Of a stretch of 64,000 nucleotides of DNA, positions 10,408 to 22,192 are shown in pieces. Within the stretch, counting starts at the first letter, position 1. Every line of letters starts with the position of its first letter. The stretch covers positions 876,501 to 940,500 of the forward strand of contig JAIQDT010000168.1 of NCBI GenBank assembly GCA_021521415.1, in the 5' to 3' direction. Position numbers and translations under genes: made by a program. Under the pieces are notes generated by a model, which did no database searches, was not told where the DNA came from, and was given only the letters and a program-made list of their open reading frames with translations. Source of the DNA: Bidens hawaiensis. Its lineage: Eukaryota > Streptophyta > Magnoliopsida > Asterales > Asteraceae.

Positions 10408-13400
10408 TGTAACGATTCCGACGAAACCAGGTATACCCTAACCGGTAGACTGTAGTTACGTCATATTTAATGTCGGGTATATGAATTACCATAGTAATCA
10501 TACGAGAATACATGGTTCATTGTATTGATTGTACATGAATACATAATTCACCGTATTGAATATGCGATCAATCGATCGATGGTTATTGAAACCCGAATGA
10601 ATCGAGGGTTCAATTATAGACGAGATATATGATAGTTAGTGATGTTACGAAGTATTAAAGCTTCGGGATAAGTGAATTAAAGCGCAGAAAAAAGATTTCG
10701 ATTTAATGGTACGTCGGTACGTTAAACGAAACCTTTATTACCAAACCGAGCAAGAGACGATCGATCAAGCCGAAAAAGATGCACAATTATTAATACTATG
10801 ATGTTTTAAGTTAATAAATGTCATGGTTTAAGTTTTTAAATCGGTTTTATATATATTTCATTTTTAAGCCGAAAAACGACCGTTTTAGCCTCGTTTTAAG
10901 CCGAATTAAACGTTTAACCGAAAAACGAACTGAACCAGATTATCCAAAACATTATCCGGATATCCGATATCCAAATGAGTGGCCAAGAATGAAGAGGTGG
11001 GTCCCACCCCACCCCCTCCCTACTTCCGGTCGCAACCCCCTCACCCCATTTCATTTTGTTTTTCCTTTTTACAAGCAATTCCATGTTCTCCCTTTCCTCT
11101 CCACAAGATCATGATCCAAAACCGAGCTTTTGTAGCAAGAAAACAAGGTAAAGAATCGAGTTAATCACGTTTCCATCTTCGTTTCTTGAGTTTATTTGCA
11201 AGAAAATGAGGTTTCAAAGATGAAAACCGATTCTTGCATGATCAAGTGATGTATACGGGTTATACAAGGGATCTTGGTCCAAGAAAGGAGTTAAACGAAT
11301 CAAAAACGAATTTTTACGGTTAAATCTTTGTTTTAGTATCATAACCGTAACCATGAAAGAAATGGCTTGATCGTGAGTGTAACTTGCTTGGTATTGTGGT
11401 ATGTTGTTTGTAGGCTCTGTATTTAGTGGTAGATAAGGCGGAAAGATGAGTTTGTAGCTTGTAGTGGCGGAAAACGAAAGGTATATTCGGTTATGTTCGG
11501 TTTTGGGAAATTTGGACAGATTGTTGATGCTTTGGAGTTAGGTCATGAAATTTTACAGAGGTATTAAAAACATGAAAATATGAGTTCTGTGAATGTTTGG
11601 TAATTTTTGGATAAAGGATGAATATTTGGTAAATTTAATGCTCGGTTTTGGCTAAAAATGGTGAAAAATAGTTAAATATTATGAAAAATTTTGGAAAATT
11701 ACAGATAAGATTTATATATCATGTATAAGTCACACACAAAATTTGAGGTCAGTTGGAGAAGTCTATGTAGGCTTTTCGGTTAAACGAGTTATAGGGTTTT
11801 CTAGCTCGGTTTTAGTGAAAATGGCATGTAAAAGACGATATTGGTTCTGGAAAAATTACAGCGGACTATGTGTATGGCAGGGGACATCCAAGAAAAATTT
11901 GGGATTTTTTTAAGATCGTTTGGTATTTACGACATATTTAGTGTTTAAATGGTGTTTAAAAATAGATAAATAAATTTTAAATATAAGAATTAATTCTGGA
12001 AATATTTTTATAAAATTCCCCACTGTTAAAAAGTGATTTGTGCAAAATTTCAAGATCCGAGAGTAAACGGATAAGTATTTGTGCTAATTATCAAACTTTT
12101 AAAGTTAAAACGCGTAAACCGGTGAAGTTCGCTTAAGCGAGCTGACTGGTGTATAAAAACCCTAAAAATAAACTATTTTCATATGAATGAGTTAAACAAG
12201 TAAAAATAAATCATCCGAAAATAATTCGGATGATTTGAGTAATTTTAACCTATTTTAACAGTTTCCGGTACGCCAAAGACGGAAATGGGTCCCGCGGCCA
12301 AACGGGACGTCTAAACCGAGCTATAATTTCACCACTTTAATTAAGTTATCATTCAACAACTATTTTCGGGTCGTGTGCGACCAAACTCAGTTTGAAACAT
12401 AAAATTGGATAACCTTGCTGGGCACGCAAAACGGGGAAAACGAATTAATAGAAAATTTGACTGTTGAACTCTAAACGACATCACAATCTGAGTCCGGAGA
12501 AGTATTTCGGGTACAGTACTGGGTTAACAGTGTCCCCAGATGTACCAGTTGATACGGTTAAAAGATTATATAAACAATAAGTGTATAATAACGATCTTAG
12601 GGATCATATTACAGATTGGACGCGTTAATTGATAATGATTTTTGTTACCTGCTTGCATGTGCTAAGGTGAGTTTCACGAGCCCCTTTTTCTGAATTGTTT
12701 TCAAATATTTTCCCGGGGCGGAAAGCATGTTACTATTGAAATGTTTAAATACATACTGAACGCATGGATTTGCGTGTATTTATAAATATTTGATTGTACG
12801 GGAATCGTACGGAATGGGTACAGGACTGGGTTAACCGTGTCCCCAGATGTCTTTAGAAGTGTTTCCGGGTTAACATTGCCCCCGGAGTGAGTACAGTACT
12901 GGGTTAACAGTGTCCCCAGGGGTCCCTAGAAGTGTTTCCGGGTTAACATTGCCCCCGGAGTGAGTACAGTACTGGGTTAACAGTGTCCCCAGGGGTCCCT
13001 AGAAGTGTTTCCGGGTTAACATTGCCCCCGGAGTGAGTACAGTACTGGGTTAACAGTGTCCCCAGGGGTCCCTAGAAGTGTTTCCGGGTTAACATTATCC
13101 CCGGAGTGAGTACAGTACTGGGTTAACAGTGTCCCCAGATAATATTATATTATGATATGGATTTATCATGGTTTACTAAAATTGTGAAACTCACCAACTA
13201 TTCGTAGTTGACCCGTTTTCTCACGTGCTTTTCAGGTACAATTAAGATGAAGTGATTGCTTACGTGCTAAGTGCTTGATGTGTGTAAGATTTGCGTGCAG
13301 GATGTTAGGATACATTATAACAAATAGAATTGTGTATCGTGTTGTATGATGCGTGTATCACCTAGACGGTAATGAAATACAAGATAATGCAATTTGAAGC

Positions 13401-13499
13401 ATATTAATGTATTCAGTTTTCTTTATAAACAATGTGGTTGATATCAGCGGTGTCTGTTGCATCCCGTTTACGTTTCTGCTGCGGTTGCGGGGTATTACA
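10408..13499 (+). repeat. Chromovirus LTR 2, full length (3,092 bp)
   Basis: TGTAACG...GGGTATTACA. It is shared between the two interiors: 3' LTR for copy 1 and 5' LTR for copy 2. It is nearly identical by eye to LTR 3 and the same length, which suggests a young insertion. It contains the hairpin at 12208-12236 and five 73-bp repeats. Long LTRs of this size are usual for the Tekay/Del lineage. Confidence 0.92.
12812..13140. repeat. 73-bp LTR tandem repeat, five units (LTR 2)
   Basis: Anchors (GTACAGxACTGGG) at 12818, 12891, 12964, 13037 and 13110 give an exact 73-bp period; the last unit is partial. Units mix GGGTTAACAGTGTCCCCAG and CCGGGTTAACATTGCCCCCG half-repeats, each centred on the GTTAAC palindrome. 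Confidence 0.9.
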
Positions 13500-13504
13500 G
13501 AACT

Positions 13505-13522
13505 TGGTATCAGAGGCATTGG
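13505..13522 (+). promoter_or_regulatory. Chromovirus primer binding site (initiator tRNA-Met type)
   Basis: TGGTATCAGAGGCATTGG, five bases after the end of LTR 2. TGGTATCAGAG is the standard complement of the plant initiator tRNA-Met 3' end. It is the only PBS in the array: interior copy 1 lost its own, and LTR 3 is followed by host DNA. Confidence 0.85.
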
Positions 13523-16500
13523 TTATAAAAGAATTAGGATGTCTTTAAAAGATACCTAAAATATAACCAGTAGCTCAAGTATTATAGGATCTGAATATCA
13601 ACTAATAATTTATAGTGACGAGGTCTGGATGAACTTGGATGGACAAGTGAGTTGTTATGGTCCGGAACATAATAACAGACTTGTCCGCACGAAGGAATTC
13701 AGGGGAAGTCACGGGGTACATTAATAGGTAAAAATGGCAACATATGTATAAAGTATATAATATTATTTATGTGTGCTAATGTGTATATATATAGATGTAC
13801 ATAACTTGTGGGTACATGAATTGAGAAATAGGACCCGGATAAGGAACCGGGGGATGAAATAATAAAAGTACTGAGGATGCTGAAAATTTCTAGAGCATCG
13901 GTTGATGATAAGTCTGACTTATCGGGCAATAGTTATGTTAGTACCGAGTTAGATCTCCCGTTTGACAGTAACCAGAAATATCTAGTAACCGTCACTCCCA
14001 ACCAAAATTGATAAATCCCTTACCCTACCAATACCGGCACCGTATATCCTAATAACCCCTGTGTTCACCCGCACCGCCAACCCTCACGTACGGATGGACC
14101 TGTACCTGAGCCCATTCTTATTCCATTAAGGTAAAGGAGTAAATAAATAAATAAATAAATAAATAAAATAAAATAAAATAAAATAATATATAGAAATATA
14201 TATATATGTATTGCTCACTCACAAACATATGAGACAGACCAACTTCAGATCGAGAATTACCGATTTTAGCAAACCTAGAACGCCTGAGGACATTGACTGA
14301 GCAAGTGTAGAGTTTCCCATAATAGTAATTAATAATATTTGAAGGCAACCCATGTTGCGCAATTACCTTGAACCTTGCAACTCCCTATGTTATCCTTACA
14401 TCCGTTAGATGTCTACACCCATGTATGCTCGAATAGAATGATTACCTATACACAAAGAAGTGTTGGAATCATTATAGCATAGTTGGTTGTTCGTTCGTAG
14501 GAGGTATACTGTGTATGCCGGATATACGAATAAACACGGATATTATAACTCCGTGGTATGTAATCGTTTGGTGCTCACGGTGAGCAGGTATCGGTTATGC
14601 TGACATGCAGAAGGATATTGAAATCAAGCATATTAAACATTGATCTTTGTTGAGAAAGATCTCGATGTCAGTTGGTGACAAGGGCTATGAAGCGTATTTA
14701 AAAGTTAACCGACGTCAGGTTAAGTCCATATGTTATTATACTTGTGGGACGTATATACTAGATACTGGTATGTGTAATATGTATGATAATATTTGGGGTG
14801 TATGTGTACCTGCTGTTATGATTGGACAGGTAACGAGTTATACGGTGAGATTAGTATTGATTACTGCGTACGGGATGAGTACGGCAGAATGACATAAAAA
14901 GAGTAACTCCAATGATGGAGATTGATATGATTCGGTTGATTGCTCAAAGATAGCAGATGATGATACCGAATGTAGTATCACAGATCACTGCTAGTGTTGA
15001 TGCAAATGTGATCGCAGAATTATAGATCGAGCAATCACATGATTATGAATATTTCAATTCTTAGTGGTATTACTAAGAGTGATAATGTCCCACCGAATGC
15101 TATTATGACTACAAGTATTAGTTATAAACTAAACATGAATAGTAGTGGTAATGAATTAGATCCGGTATGAAGGATATGTTTATCGGTTGTGTTAAGGGGA
15201 TTATTAATAGTTTACTGATGGTAAAGGGAGGAATAGATTAGCGAGTGGATAGAAAAGATCGAAATGGTTAAGGATATTGGTAAGAGTCTAGAACATTGTG
15301 TAGTGAAGTATGCTACAGATATGTTGGTAGATTATGTTGTATCGTGATGGAACACGATGGTACAAAATAATAGTTAGAAAATTTATGATGTGGTCGGAAT
15401 TTAAAATTCTTGTGCTAGAGCACTTTTATTCGAGTAATTAAGTTCAGAGGTTGGAAACTGAACTATGGAAGATAGAAATGTTGTTTGCTGATCACTTAGA
15501 AAACGCTAATCGTTTGAAGGAATTGTCCTGTCTGGTAACATGGCTAATTACTCCTGAAACTAAGCGAAGTGAGCGCAATATTGGGGACTAACTCCATCGA
15601 TAAGGAGTATAGTCAATCCTGTAAAATATATAACCTTTGGAAGGGTTGTGTCACCAGTCAGCATTGATATATTTGACTCTATGGGAAGCGGACTGGAAGG
15701 ACGTTAGGAGAGACGTCGAGTATTAAAGAAGAGAAATGATAAAGGTATAGTGCAAGATAGACTTGTGAATAAGTAGGCATGTCCTACAACCCAGAATTAT
15801 ACTAAGACTAGTTCTGGTTTGAAAACATGAACCGCATGAAGGGTCCTTCCCTAAATGTGGAAAATATGGTTATCGGTAGAAAGAAGAATGTCGAGTGATA
15901 GTAGGCCACAGGTGTGGTAAAAATGGGCGTAATGCCCCAATTGTAGAACCAATTGAAGCCATGTGAACCGGCAACCCCAACCCATTCGTGTACAACCACT
16001 CCGAACCCAACAACTTCAATAACAATCCATCCAAAGAAACCAAATTATGCCAAACAGTTGTACTTGCTATGAATGTGGCAGTACAGAACGTTTCAAAAGA
16101 AATTGCCCAAAGTTGAACTAAGGTGTCGTTGGAAGACGAACCTCATGACAAGCATCAACCTCTGATCAAGCAAGGAGCCCTGCTTTTGTGAGTAATTTGA
16201 ATAAAGCACGTCATGATCCAAAGGTGGTGTTAAGTATGTGGTAGTTTTAAATCAATAGACTTCAGTGATAATTTTTACGGTCGTCGATAGAAGTTAGTTC
16301 CCGTTAACCTCCTATCATTTGGAAAGATACCGATTAAGTGAAATTATAGAACCCTATACTGTAGAATCGCTAATGGTAAATCCCTAATGGTTAACTAAAT
16401 TGTACGGAATTGTCCTATTATTCTGAACGATTAACCTTTCCTTATTGACCTACGACCAGTAAGGCAAAGAAGCTTTGACATAATAGTTAGCATGGATTGG

Positions 16501-16655
16501 CTAACTCAACATGAAGCAGAAATCAAATATGAAAAGAAGATGATTAGAAGCTCTCTTTCGGACGATGAAGCGATTAAATACAGAGAAAAGTGTACGGTAT
16601 TATGTTGCCACTCTAATCTCATCTTGAGATGTTATAATATTTACGACAAGAAGAC
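13523..16655 (+). pseudogene. Chromovirus gag and protease region, heavily decayed
   Basis: No long frame survives. Recognisable words are DHLENANRLKELSCL near 15490 (gag core), a zinc knuckle at 16065-16107 reading CYECGSTERFKRNC, in which the usual His is Arg, and DLRPVRQRSFDIIVSMDWL near 16450-16505 (the segment linking protease to RT). An AAAT/AAAAT microsatellite and TA repeat interrupt it at 14141-14200. This region is absent from interior copy 1. Confidence 0.65.
14141..14206. repeat. AAAT/AAAAT/TA microsatellite
   Basis: A run of AAAT units changes to AAAAT units at about 14162 and then to a TATA run. It lies inside the decayed gag of interior copy 2 and codes for nothing. Confidence 0.9.
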
Positions 16656-17399
16656 GTGGTGTATTTAACAAACGTGATTGCCAAAGTATTTAAAAGAAAA
16701 CATATAGAAGATATCCCGGTGGTACGCAAATTTCTACAAGTTTTCCCAGAAGAACTTCCTGGATTACCGCCAACCCGACAGGTCGAATTCAGAATCGATT
16801 TAATGTCTCAAGCTGGCCCTGTTGCTAAAGCACCCTACCGACTTGCACCGTCCGAGATGCAAGAATTATCCAATCAGTTACAAGAATTGTTGGATAAGAT
16901 TTTATACGACCTAGATAGTCACCATGGGGTGCACCAGTTTTAATTGGGAAATGAAGGACGGAAGTGTTAGGATATGTGTTGATTAGGGAGAATTGAATAA
17001 AGTGACGATCAAGAATAGGTATTCACTTCTTCGAAGTAAATGATCTGTTTAACCAACTGCAAAGGGCGAGTTATCTTTAGAAAATTGATCTTATATATAG
17101 TTATCACCAAATGAAAAATCCAAGAGGAGGACGTTGTAGCAACAGCGTTGCGGACTCGCTACGGCCATTATGAATTCTTATTCATGCCGTTCGGGTTAAC
17201 AAATGCGCAGGCAGTATTCATGGAACTCATGAATCGAGTCTGTAAACCTTACTTTGGCAAATTTGTCATAGCATTCATTGATGATATTTTGATATATTCG
17301 CAACGTAAAGAAGAGCACAAACGACGATTAAGGAAAATTGTGGAAGTGTTAAAGCAAGAAGAGCTATACGCGAAGTTTTCAAAATGTGATTTTGAATAA
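16656..17399 (+). pseudogene. Chromovirus reverse transcriptase, interior copy 2 (broken)
   Basis: The RT N-terminus (VFPEELPGLPPTRQVEFRID, APYRLAPSEMQEL) is open from 16656 to a stop at 16943. The palm reopens at 17148 with [19 protein letters not shown] and FIDDILIYS and stops at 17399 after KFSKCDFE. Stops, frameshifts and flanking bases match copy 1 (8045-8710), while a few substitutions differ. The template was therefore already non-coding when duplicated. The catalytic Asp pair is intact, but no continuous enzyme is possible. Confidence 0.88.
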
Positions 17400-19010
17400 A
17401 GAAGGCATAATCCCTTGGTCAGGTTGTAAAGCAACAAAGATTTCACAAAGATTCAAATAAGATAGAAACCATTAAAATTGGCAGTCACCCAAGGCACCAA
17501 AGGGAATGCGCCAATCTTTAGGACTAGCCGGAGGCTATCAGCGGTTTATTGAAGAATTTTTAGCATTACCCAACTCATAATCCTTTGTACGACGCAAATG
17601 TACAAATTTTATAGATGATAAGAGACCGCAGTCTCATACTCATCGAAGATGGGTTGAGTTGTTAAGCGATTATGACTGTGACATCCGTTATCACCCCGGC
17701 AAGGCTAACGTCATAGCCGAAGCCTTGAGTAGGAAAGATCGGGTTAAGCCATTGCGAGTGCGAGTGTTGGGGATGATAGTCCAGTCGAATCTTTCGGACA
17801 TGATTCGAGTCGCTCAACGTGAGACGTTGAAAGAGGAACAATTGGAAAAGGAGGAACTTTACGGCAATGAGAAGAACTTCGAACAACGCGTGGACGAAAT
17901 TCTCTACTTAAAAAAAAATTGGGTTTGGATCCCGACCCTCCATGACCTTCGTGAATTAATCATGGACGAAGCGCATAGATCGAAATATTCCATACATCCG
18001 GGATCGGATTTGACTATTGATGATACGAATATCTGAAAGGATTTTATTAATGGCCGAGTTGGAGAAAGATATGGATTACGTATGTTGGTGAATATTTAAG
18101 TTATGCAAGGGATAAGACTGCACACCGAAAACCCTAGGGAACGCCGCAACGATAGAAAAATTCGCCAATGATAGTGGGAATAAATTGCAATGGATTTCGG
18201 GACGCAAATTCCCAAGATATATCAAAGGCATGATGTAAATTTGGGTAATCGCGGATCGATTAACCAATCCTCGCATTTCATCCCAATCCATGACGATTAC
18301 CGCCACGAATTCTCACCCAAATTCCTGATGGTGAAAAGGTATCTCGTCGTGGAGTACCATTTTCAATGATCTCAGATCGAAATAGTCATCCTACTTCCAT
18401 TATTGAAAGGCGGGGAAGGAAGCATCGAGAGCTTGAAGCTTTCTATGGGTGAAGTAATTATCACCAAATTGTTAAATTGAAAATGGGCGTAAATCAAGCC
18501 ATAAGATTTGAATTGAATCGAGAAACATCCAATCGGATTTATAATATTCAAGATAAGTTGAAAGCAGCGCGAGATTGGCAAAGGATTTATGCCAACATTC
18601 AAAGGAAACCATTGTCACCGAAAAGAGGTGACAAGGCATTTTTAAGGCATCACCTTCGAGAGGTGATATAAGGTTTGGCAAAATCGAAAATAGCTCCTTA
18701 ATATATTGAACCTCATGAGAATTATCTCCATGATTGGTCATTTAGTTTATCGATTAAAGTACTCCAGGGGCTAAGTACTATACATGATATTTTGCCATGT
18801 ATACGGATTGAAAAGTGCCTAAGCGATGAGGCAACGAAAGTACTAGTAATAGAGGTACTCATAGAAGACATGCTTGATATCATAACTAATTCCGTAGAGA
18901 TAGTAGACGGGGAAAACTAAACAGTTTGGACATACCAAGCTTTATTAATTAAGATTAAGTGGAATTCACAGCGAGGACCAGATTATACTTGGTAACGCGA
19001 GGGTGAATAC
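17400..19010 (+). pseudogene. Chromovirus RNase H, integrase and chromodomain-like tail, copy 2 (decayed)
   Basis: The best preserved piece is 17659-18036 (125 codons): [20 protein letters not shown] and [10 protein letters not shown] (RNase H end), then the integrase zinc region ending [16 protein letters not shown]. The integrase core at 18040-18450 is unreadable. NIQDKLKAARDWQRIYAN (18477-18671) is the integrase C-terminus. A tail with KWNSQRGPDYTW near 18955-18990 resembles the chromodomain-side motif of Tekay elements. Confidence 0.78.
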
Positions 19011-19095
19011 TGAAAGAAAAACCCCCACCTTTCTCTCGGAAGGGGATAGTGGGCGTGTAAAATTTCGAGGACGAAATTTCTTAACGGGGGGAGAA

Positions 19096-22000
19096 TGTAA
19101 CGATTCCGACGAAACCAGGTATACCCTAACCGGTAGACTGTAGTTACGTCATATTTAATGTCGGGTATATGAATTACCATAGTAATCATACGAGAATACA
19201 TGGTTCATTGTATTGATTGTACGTGAAATCATAATTCACCGTATTGAATATGCGATCAATCGATCGATAGTTATTGAAACCCGAATGAATCGAGGGTTCA
19301 ATTATAGACGAGATATATGATATTTAGTGATGTTACGAAGTATTAAAGCTTCGGGATAAGTGAATTAAAACGCAGAAAAAGGATTTCGATTTAATGGTAC
19401 GTCGGTACGTTAAACGAAACCTTTATTACCAAACCGAGCAAGAGACGATCGATCAAGCCGAAAAAGATGCACAATTATTAATACTATGATGTTTTAAGTT
19501 AATAAATGTCATGGTTTAAGTTTTTAAATCGGTTTTATATATATTTCATTTTTAAGCCGAAAAACGACCTTTTTAGCCTCGTTTTAAGCCGAATTAAACG
19601 TTTAACCGAAAAACGAACTGAACCAGATTATCCAAAACATTATCCGGATATCCGATATCCAAATGAGTGGCCAAGAATGAAGAGGTGGGTCCCACCCCAC
19701 CCCCTCCCGACTTCCGGTCGCAACCCCCTCACCCCATTTCATTTTGTTTTTCCTTTTTACAAGCAATTCCATGTTCTCCCTTTCCTCTCCACAAGATCAT
19801 GATCCAAAACCGAGCTTTTGTAGCAACAAAACAAGGTAAAGAATCGAGTTAATCACGTTTCCATCTTCGTTTCTTGAGTTTATTTGCAAGAAAATGAGGT
19901 TTCAAAGATGAAAACCGATTCTTGCATGAACAAGTGATGTATACGGGTTATACAAGGGATCTTGGTCCAAGAAAGGAGTTAAACGAATCAAAAACGAATT
20001 TTTACGATTAAATCTTTGTTTTAGTATCATAACCGTAACCATGAAAGATATGGCTTGATCGTGAGTGTAACTTGCTTGGTATTGTGGTATGTTGTTTGTA
20101 GGCTCTGTATTTAGTGGTAGATAAGGCGGAAAGATGAGTTTGTAGCTTGTAGTGGCGGAAAACGAAAGGTATATTCGGTTATGTTCGGTTTTGGGAAATT
20201 TGGACAGATTGTTGATGCTTTGGAGTTAGGTCATGAAATTTTACAGAGGTGTTAAAAACATGAAAATATGAGTTCTGTGAATTTTTGGTAATTTTTGGAT
20301 AAAGGATGAATATTTGGTAAATTTAATGCTCGGTTTTGGCTAAAAATGGTGAAAAATAGTTAAATATTATGAAAAATTCTTGAAAATTACAGATAAGATT
20401 TTTATAACATGTATAAGTCACACACAAAATTTGAGGTCAGTTGGAGAAGTCTATGTAGGATTTTCGGTTAAACGAGTTCTAGGGTTTTCTAGCTCGGTTT
20501 TAGTGAAAATGGCATGTAAAAGAAGATTTTGGTTCTGGAAATATTACAGGGGACTATGTGGATGGCAGGGGACATCCAGGAAAAATTTGGGATTTTTCTA
20601 AGATCGTTTGGTATTTACGACATATTTAGTGTTTAAATGGTGTTTAAAAATTGATAAATAAATTTTAAATATAAGAATTAATTCTGGAAATATTTTTATA
20701 AAATTTCCCACTGTTAAAAAGTGATTTGTGCAAAATTTCAAGATCCGAGAGTAAACGGATAAGTATTTGTGCTAATTATCAAACTTTTAAAGTTAAAACG
20801 CGTAAACCGGTGAAGTTCGCTTAAGCGAGCTGACTGGTGTATAAAAACCCTAAAAATGAACTATTTTCATATGAATGAGTTAAACAAGTAAAAATAAATC
20901 ATCCGAAAATAATTCGGATGATTTGAGTAATTTTAACCTATTTTAACAGTTTCCGGTACGCCAAAGACGGAAACGGGTCCCGCGGCCAAACGGGACGTCT
21001 AAACCGAGCTATAATTTCACCACTTTAATTAAGTTATCATTCAACAACTATTTTCGGGTCGTGTGCGACCAAACTCAGTTTGAAACATAAAATTGGATAA
21101 CCGTGCTGGGCACGCAAAACGGGGAAAACGAATTAATAGAAAATTTGACTGTTGAACTCTAAACGACATCACAATCTGAGTCCGGAGAAGTATTTCGGGT
21201 ACAGTACTGGGTTAACAGTGTCCCCAGATGTACCAGTTGATACGGTTAAAAGATTATATAAACAATAAGTGTATAATAACGATCTTAGGGATCATATTAC
21301 AGATTGGACGCGTTAATTGATAATGATTTTTGTTACCTGCTTGCATGTGCTAAGGTGAGTTTCACGAGCCCCTTTTTCTGAATTGTTTTCAAATATTTTC
21401 CCGGGGCGGAAAGCATGTTACTATTGAAATGTTTAAATACATACTGAACGCATGGATTTGCGTGTATTTATAAATATTTGATTGTACGGGCATCGTACGG
21501 AATGGGTACAGGACTGGGTTAACAGTGTCCCCAGATGTCTTTAGAAGTGTTTCCGGGTTAACATTGCCCCCGGAGTGAGTACAGTACTGGGTTAACAGTG
21601 TCCCCAGAGGTCCCTAGAAGTGTTTCCGGGTTAACATTGCCCCCGGAGTGAGTACAGTACTGGGTTAACAGTGTCCCCAGGGGTCCCTAGAAGTGTTTCC
21701 GGTTTAACATTGCCCCCGGAGTGAGTACAGTACTGGGTTAACAGTGTCCCCAGGGGTCCCTAGAAGTGTTTCCGGGTTAACATTGTCCCCGGAGTGAGTA
21801 CAGTACTGGGTTAACAGTGTCCCCAGATAATATTATATTATGATATGGATTTATCATGGTTTACTAAAATTGTGAAACTCACCAACTATTCGTAGTTGAC
21901 CCGTTTTCTCACGTGCTTTTCAGGTACAATTAAGATGAAGTGATTGCTTACGTGCTAAGTGCTTGATGTGTGTAAGATTTGCGTGCAGGATGTTAGGATA

Positions 22001-22187
22001 CATTATAACAAATAGAATTGTGTATCGTGTTGTATGATGCGTGTATTACCTAGACGGTAATGAAATACAAGATAATGCAATTTGAACCATATTAATGTAT
22101 TCAGTTTTCTTTATAAACAATGTGGTTGATATCAGCGGTGTCTGTTGCATCCCGTTTACGTTTCCGCTGCGGTTGCGGGGTGTTACA
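19096..22187 (+). repeat. Chromovirus LTR 3, full length (3,092 bp)
   Basis: TGTAACG...GGTGTTACA, same length as LTR 2 with scattered substitutions. It ends at the right CTTAC target duplication (22188-22192). It contains five 73-bp repeats at about 21500-21828 and the hairpin at 20896-20924. Confidence 0.92.
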
Positions 22188-22192
22188 CTTAC
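22188..22192. repeat. CTTAC target-site duplication, right copy
   Basis: Exact repeat of 5335-5339, directly after the CA end of LTR 3. Confidence 0.9.

Larger units (their letters stand above)
5340..22187 (+). mobile_element. Ty3-gypsy chromovirus (Tekay/Del-type) in tandem LTR-int-LTR-int-LTR form
   Basis: Three copies of one LTR (5340-8044 truncated, 10408-13499 and 19096-22187, the last two both 3,092 bp, TG...CA) alternate with two interiors (8045-10407 partial, 13500-19095 full). The five-base target duplication CTTAC is perfect at the outer ends. PBS follows LTR 2; a purine tract precedes LTR 2 and LTR 3. Pol order is protease, RT, RNase H, integrase, with a chromodomain-like tail (RGPDYTW) before the 3' LTR, which fits a plant chromovirus. 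Unequal recombination between LTRs of two copies is the simplest origin. Confidence 0.9.

Noticed and set aside
12812..13140. Regular direct repeats resembling a CRISPR-like array
   Set aside because: The 73-bp units are contiguous with no unique spacers and lie within a retrotransposon LTR in a plant genome.
13505..13522. tRNA-Met gene piece
   Set aside because: Only the short tRNA 3'-end complement is present next to an LTR; it is a primer binding site.
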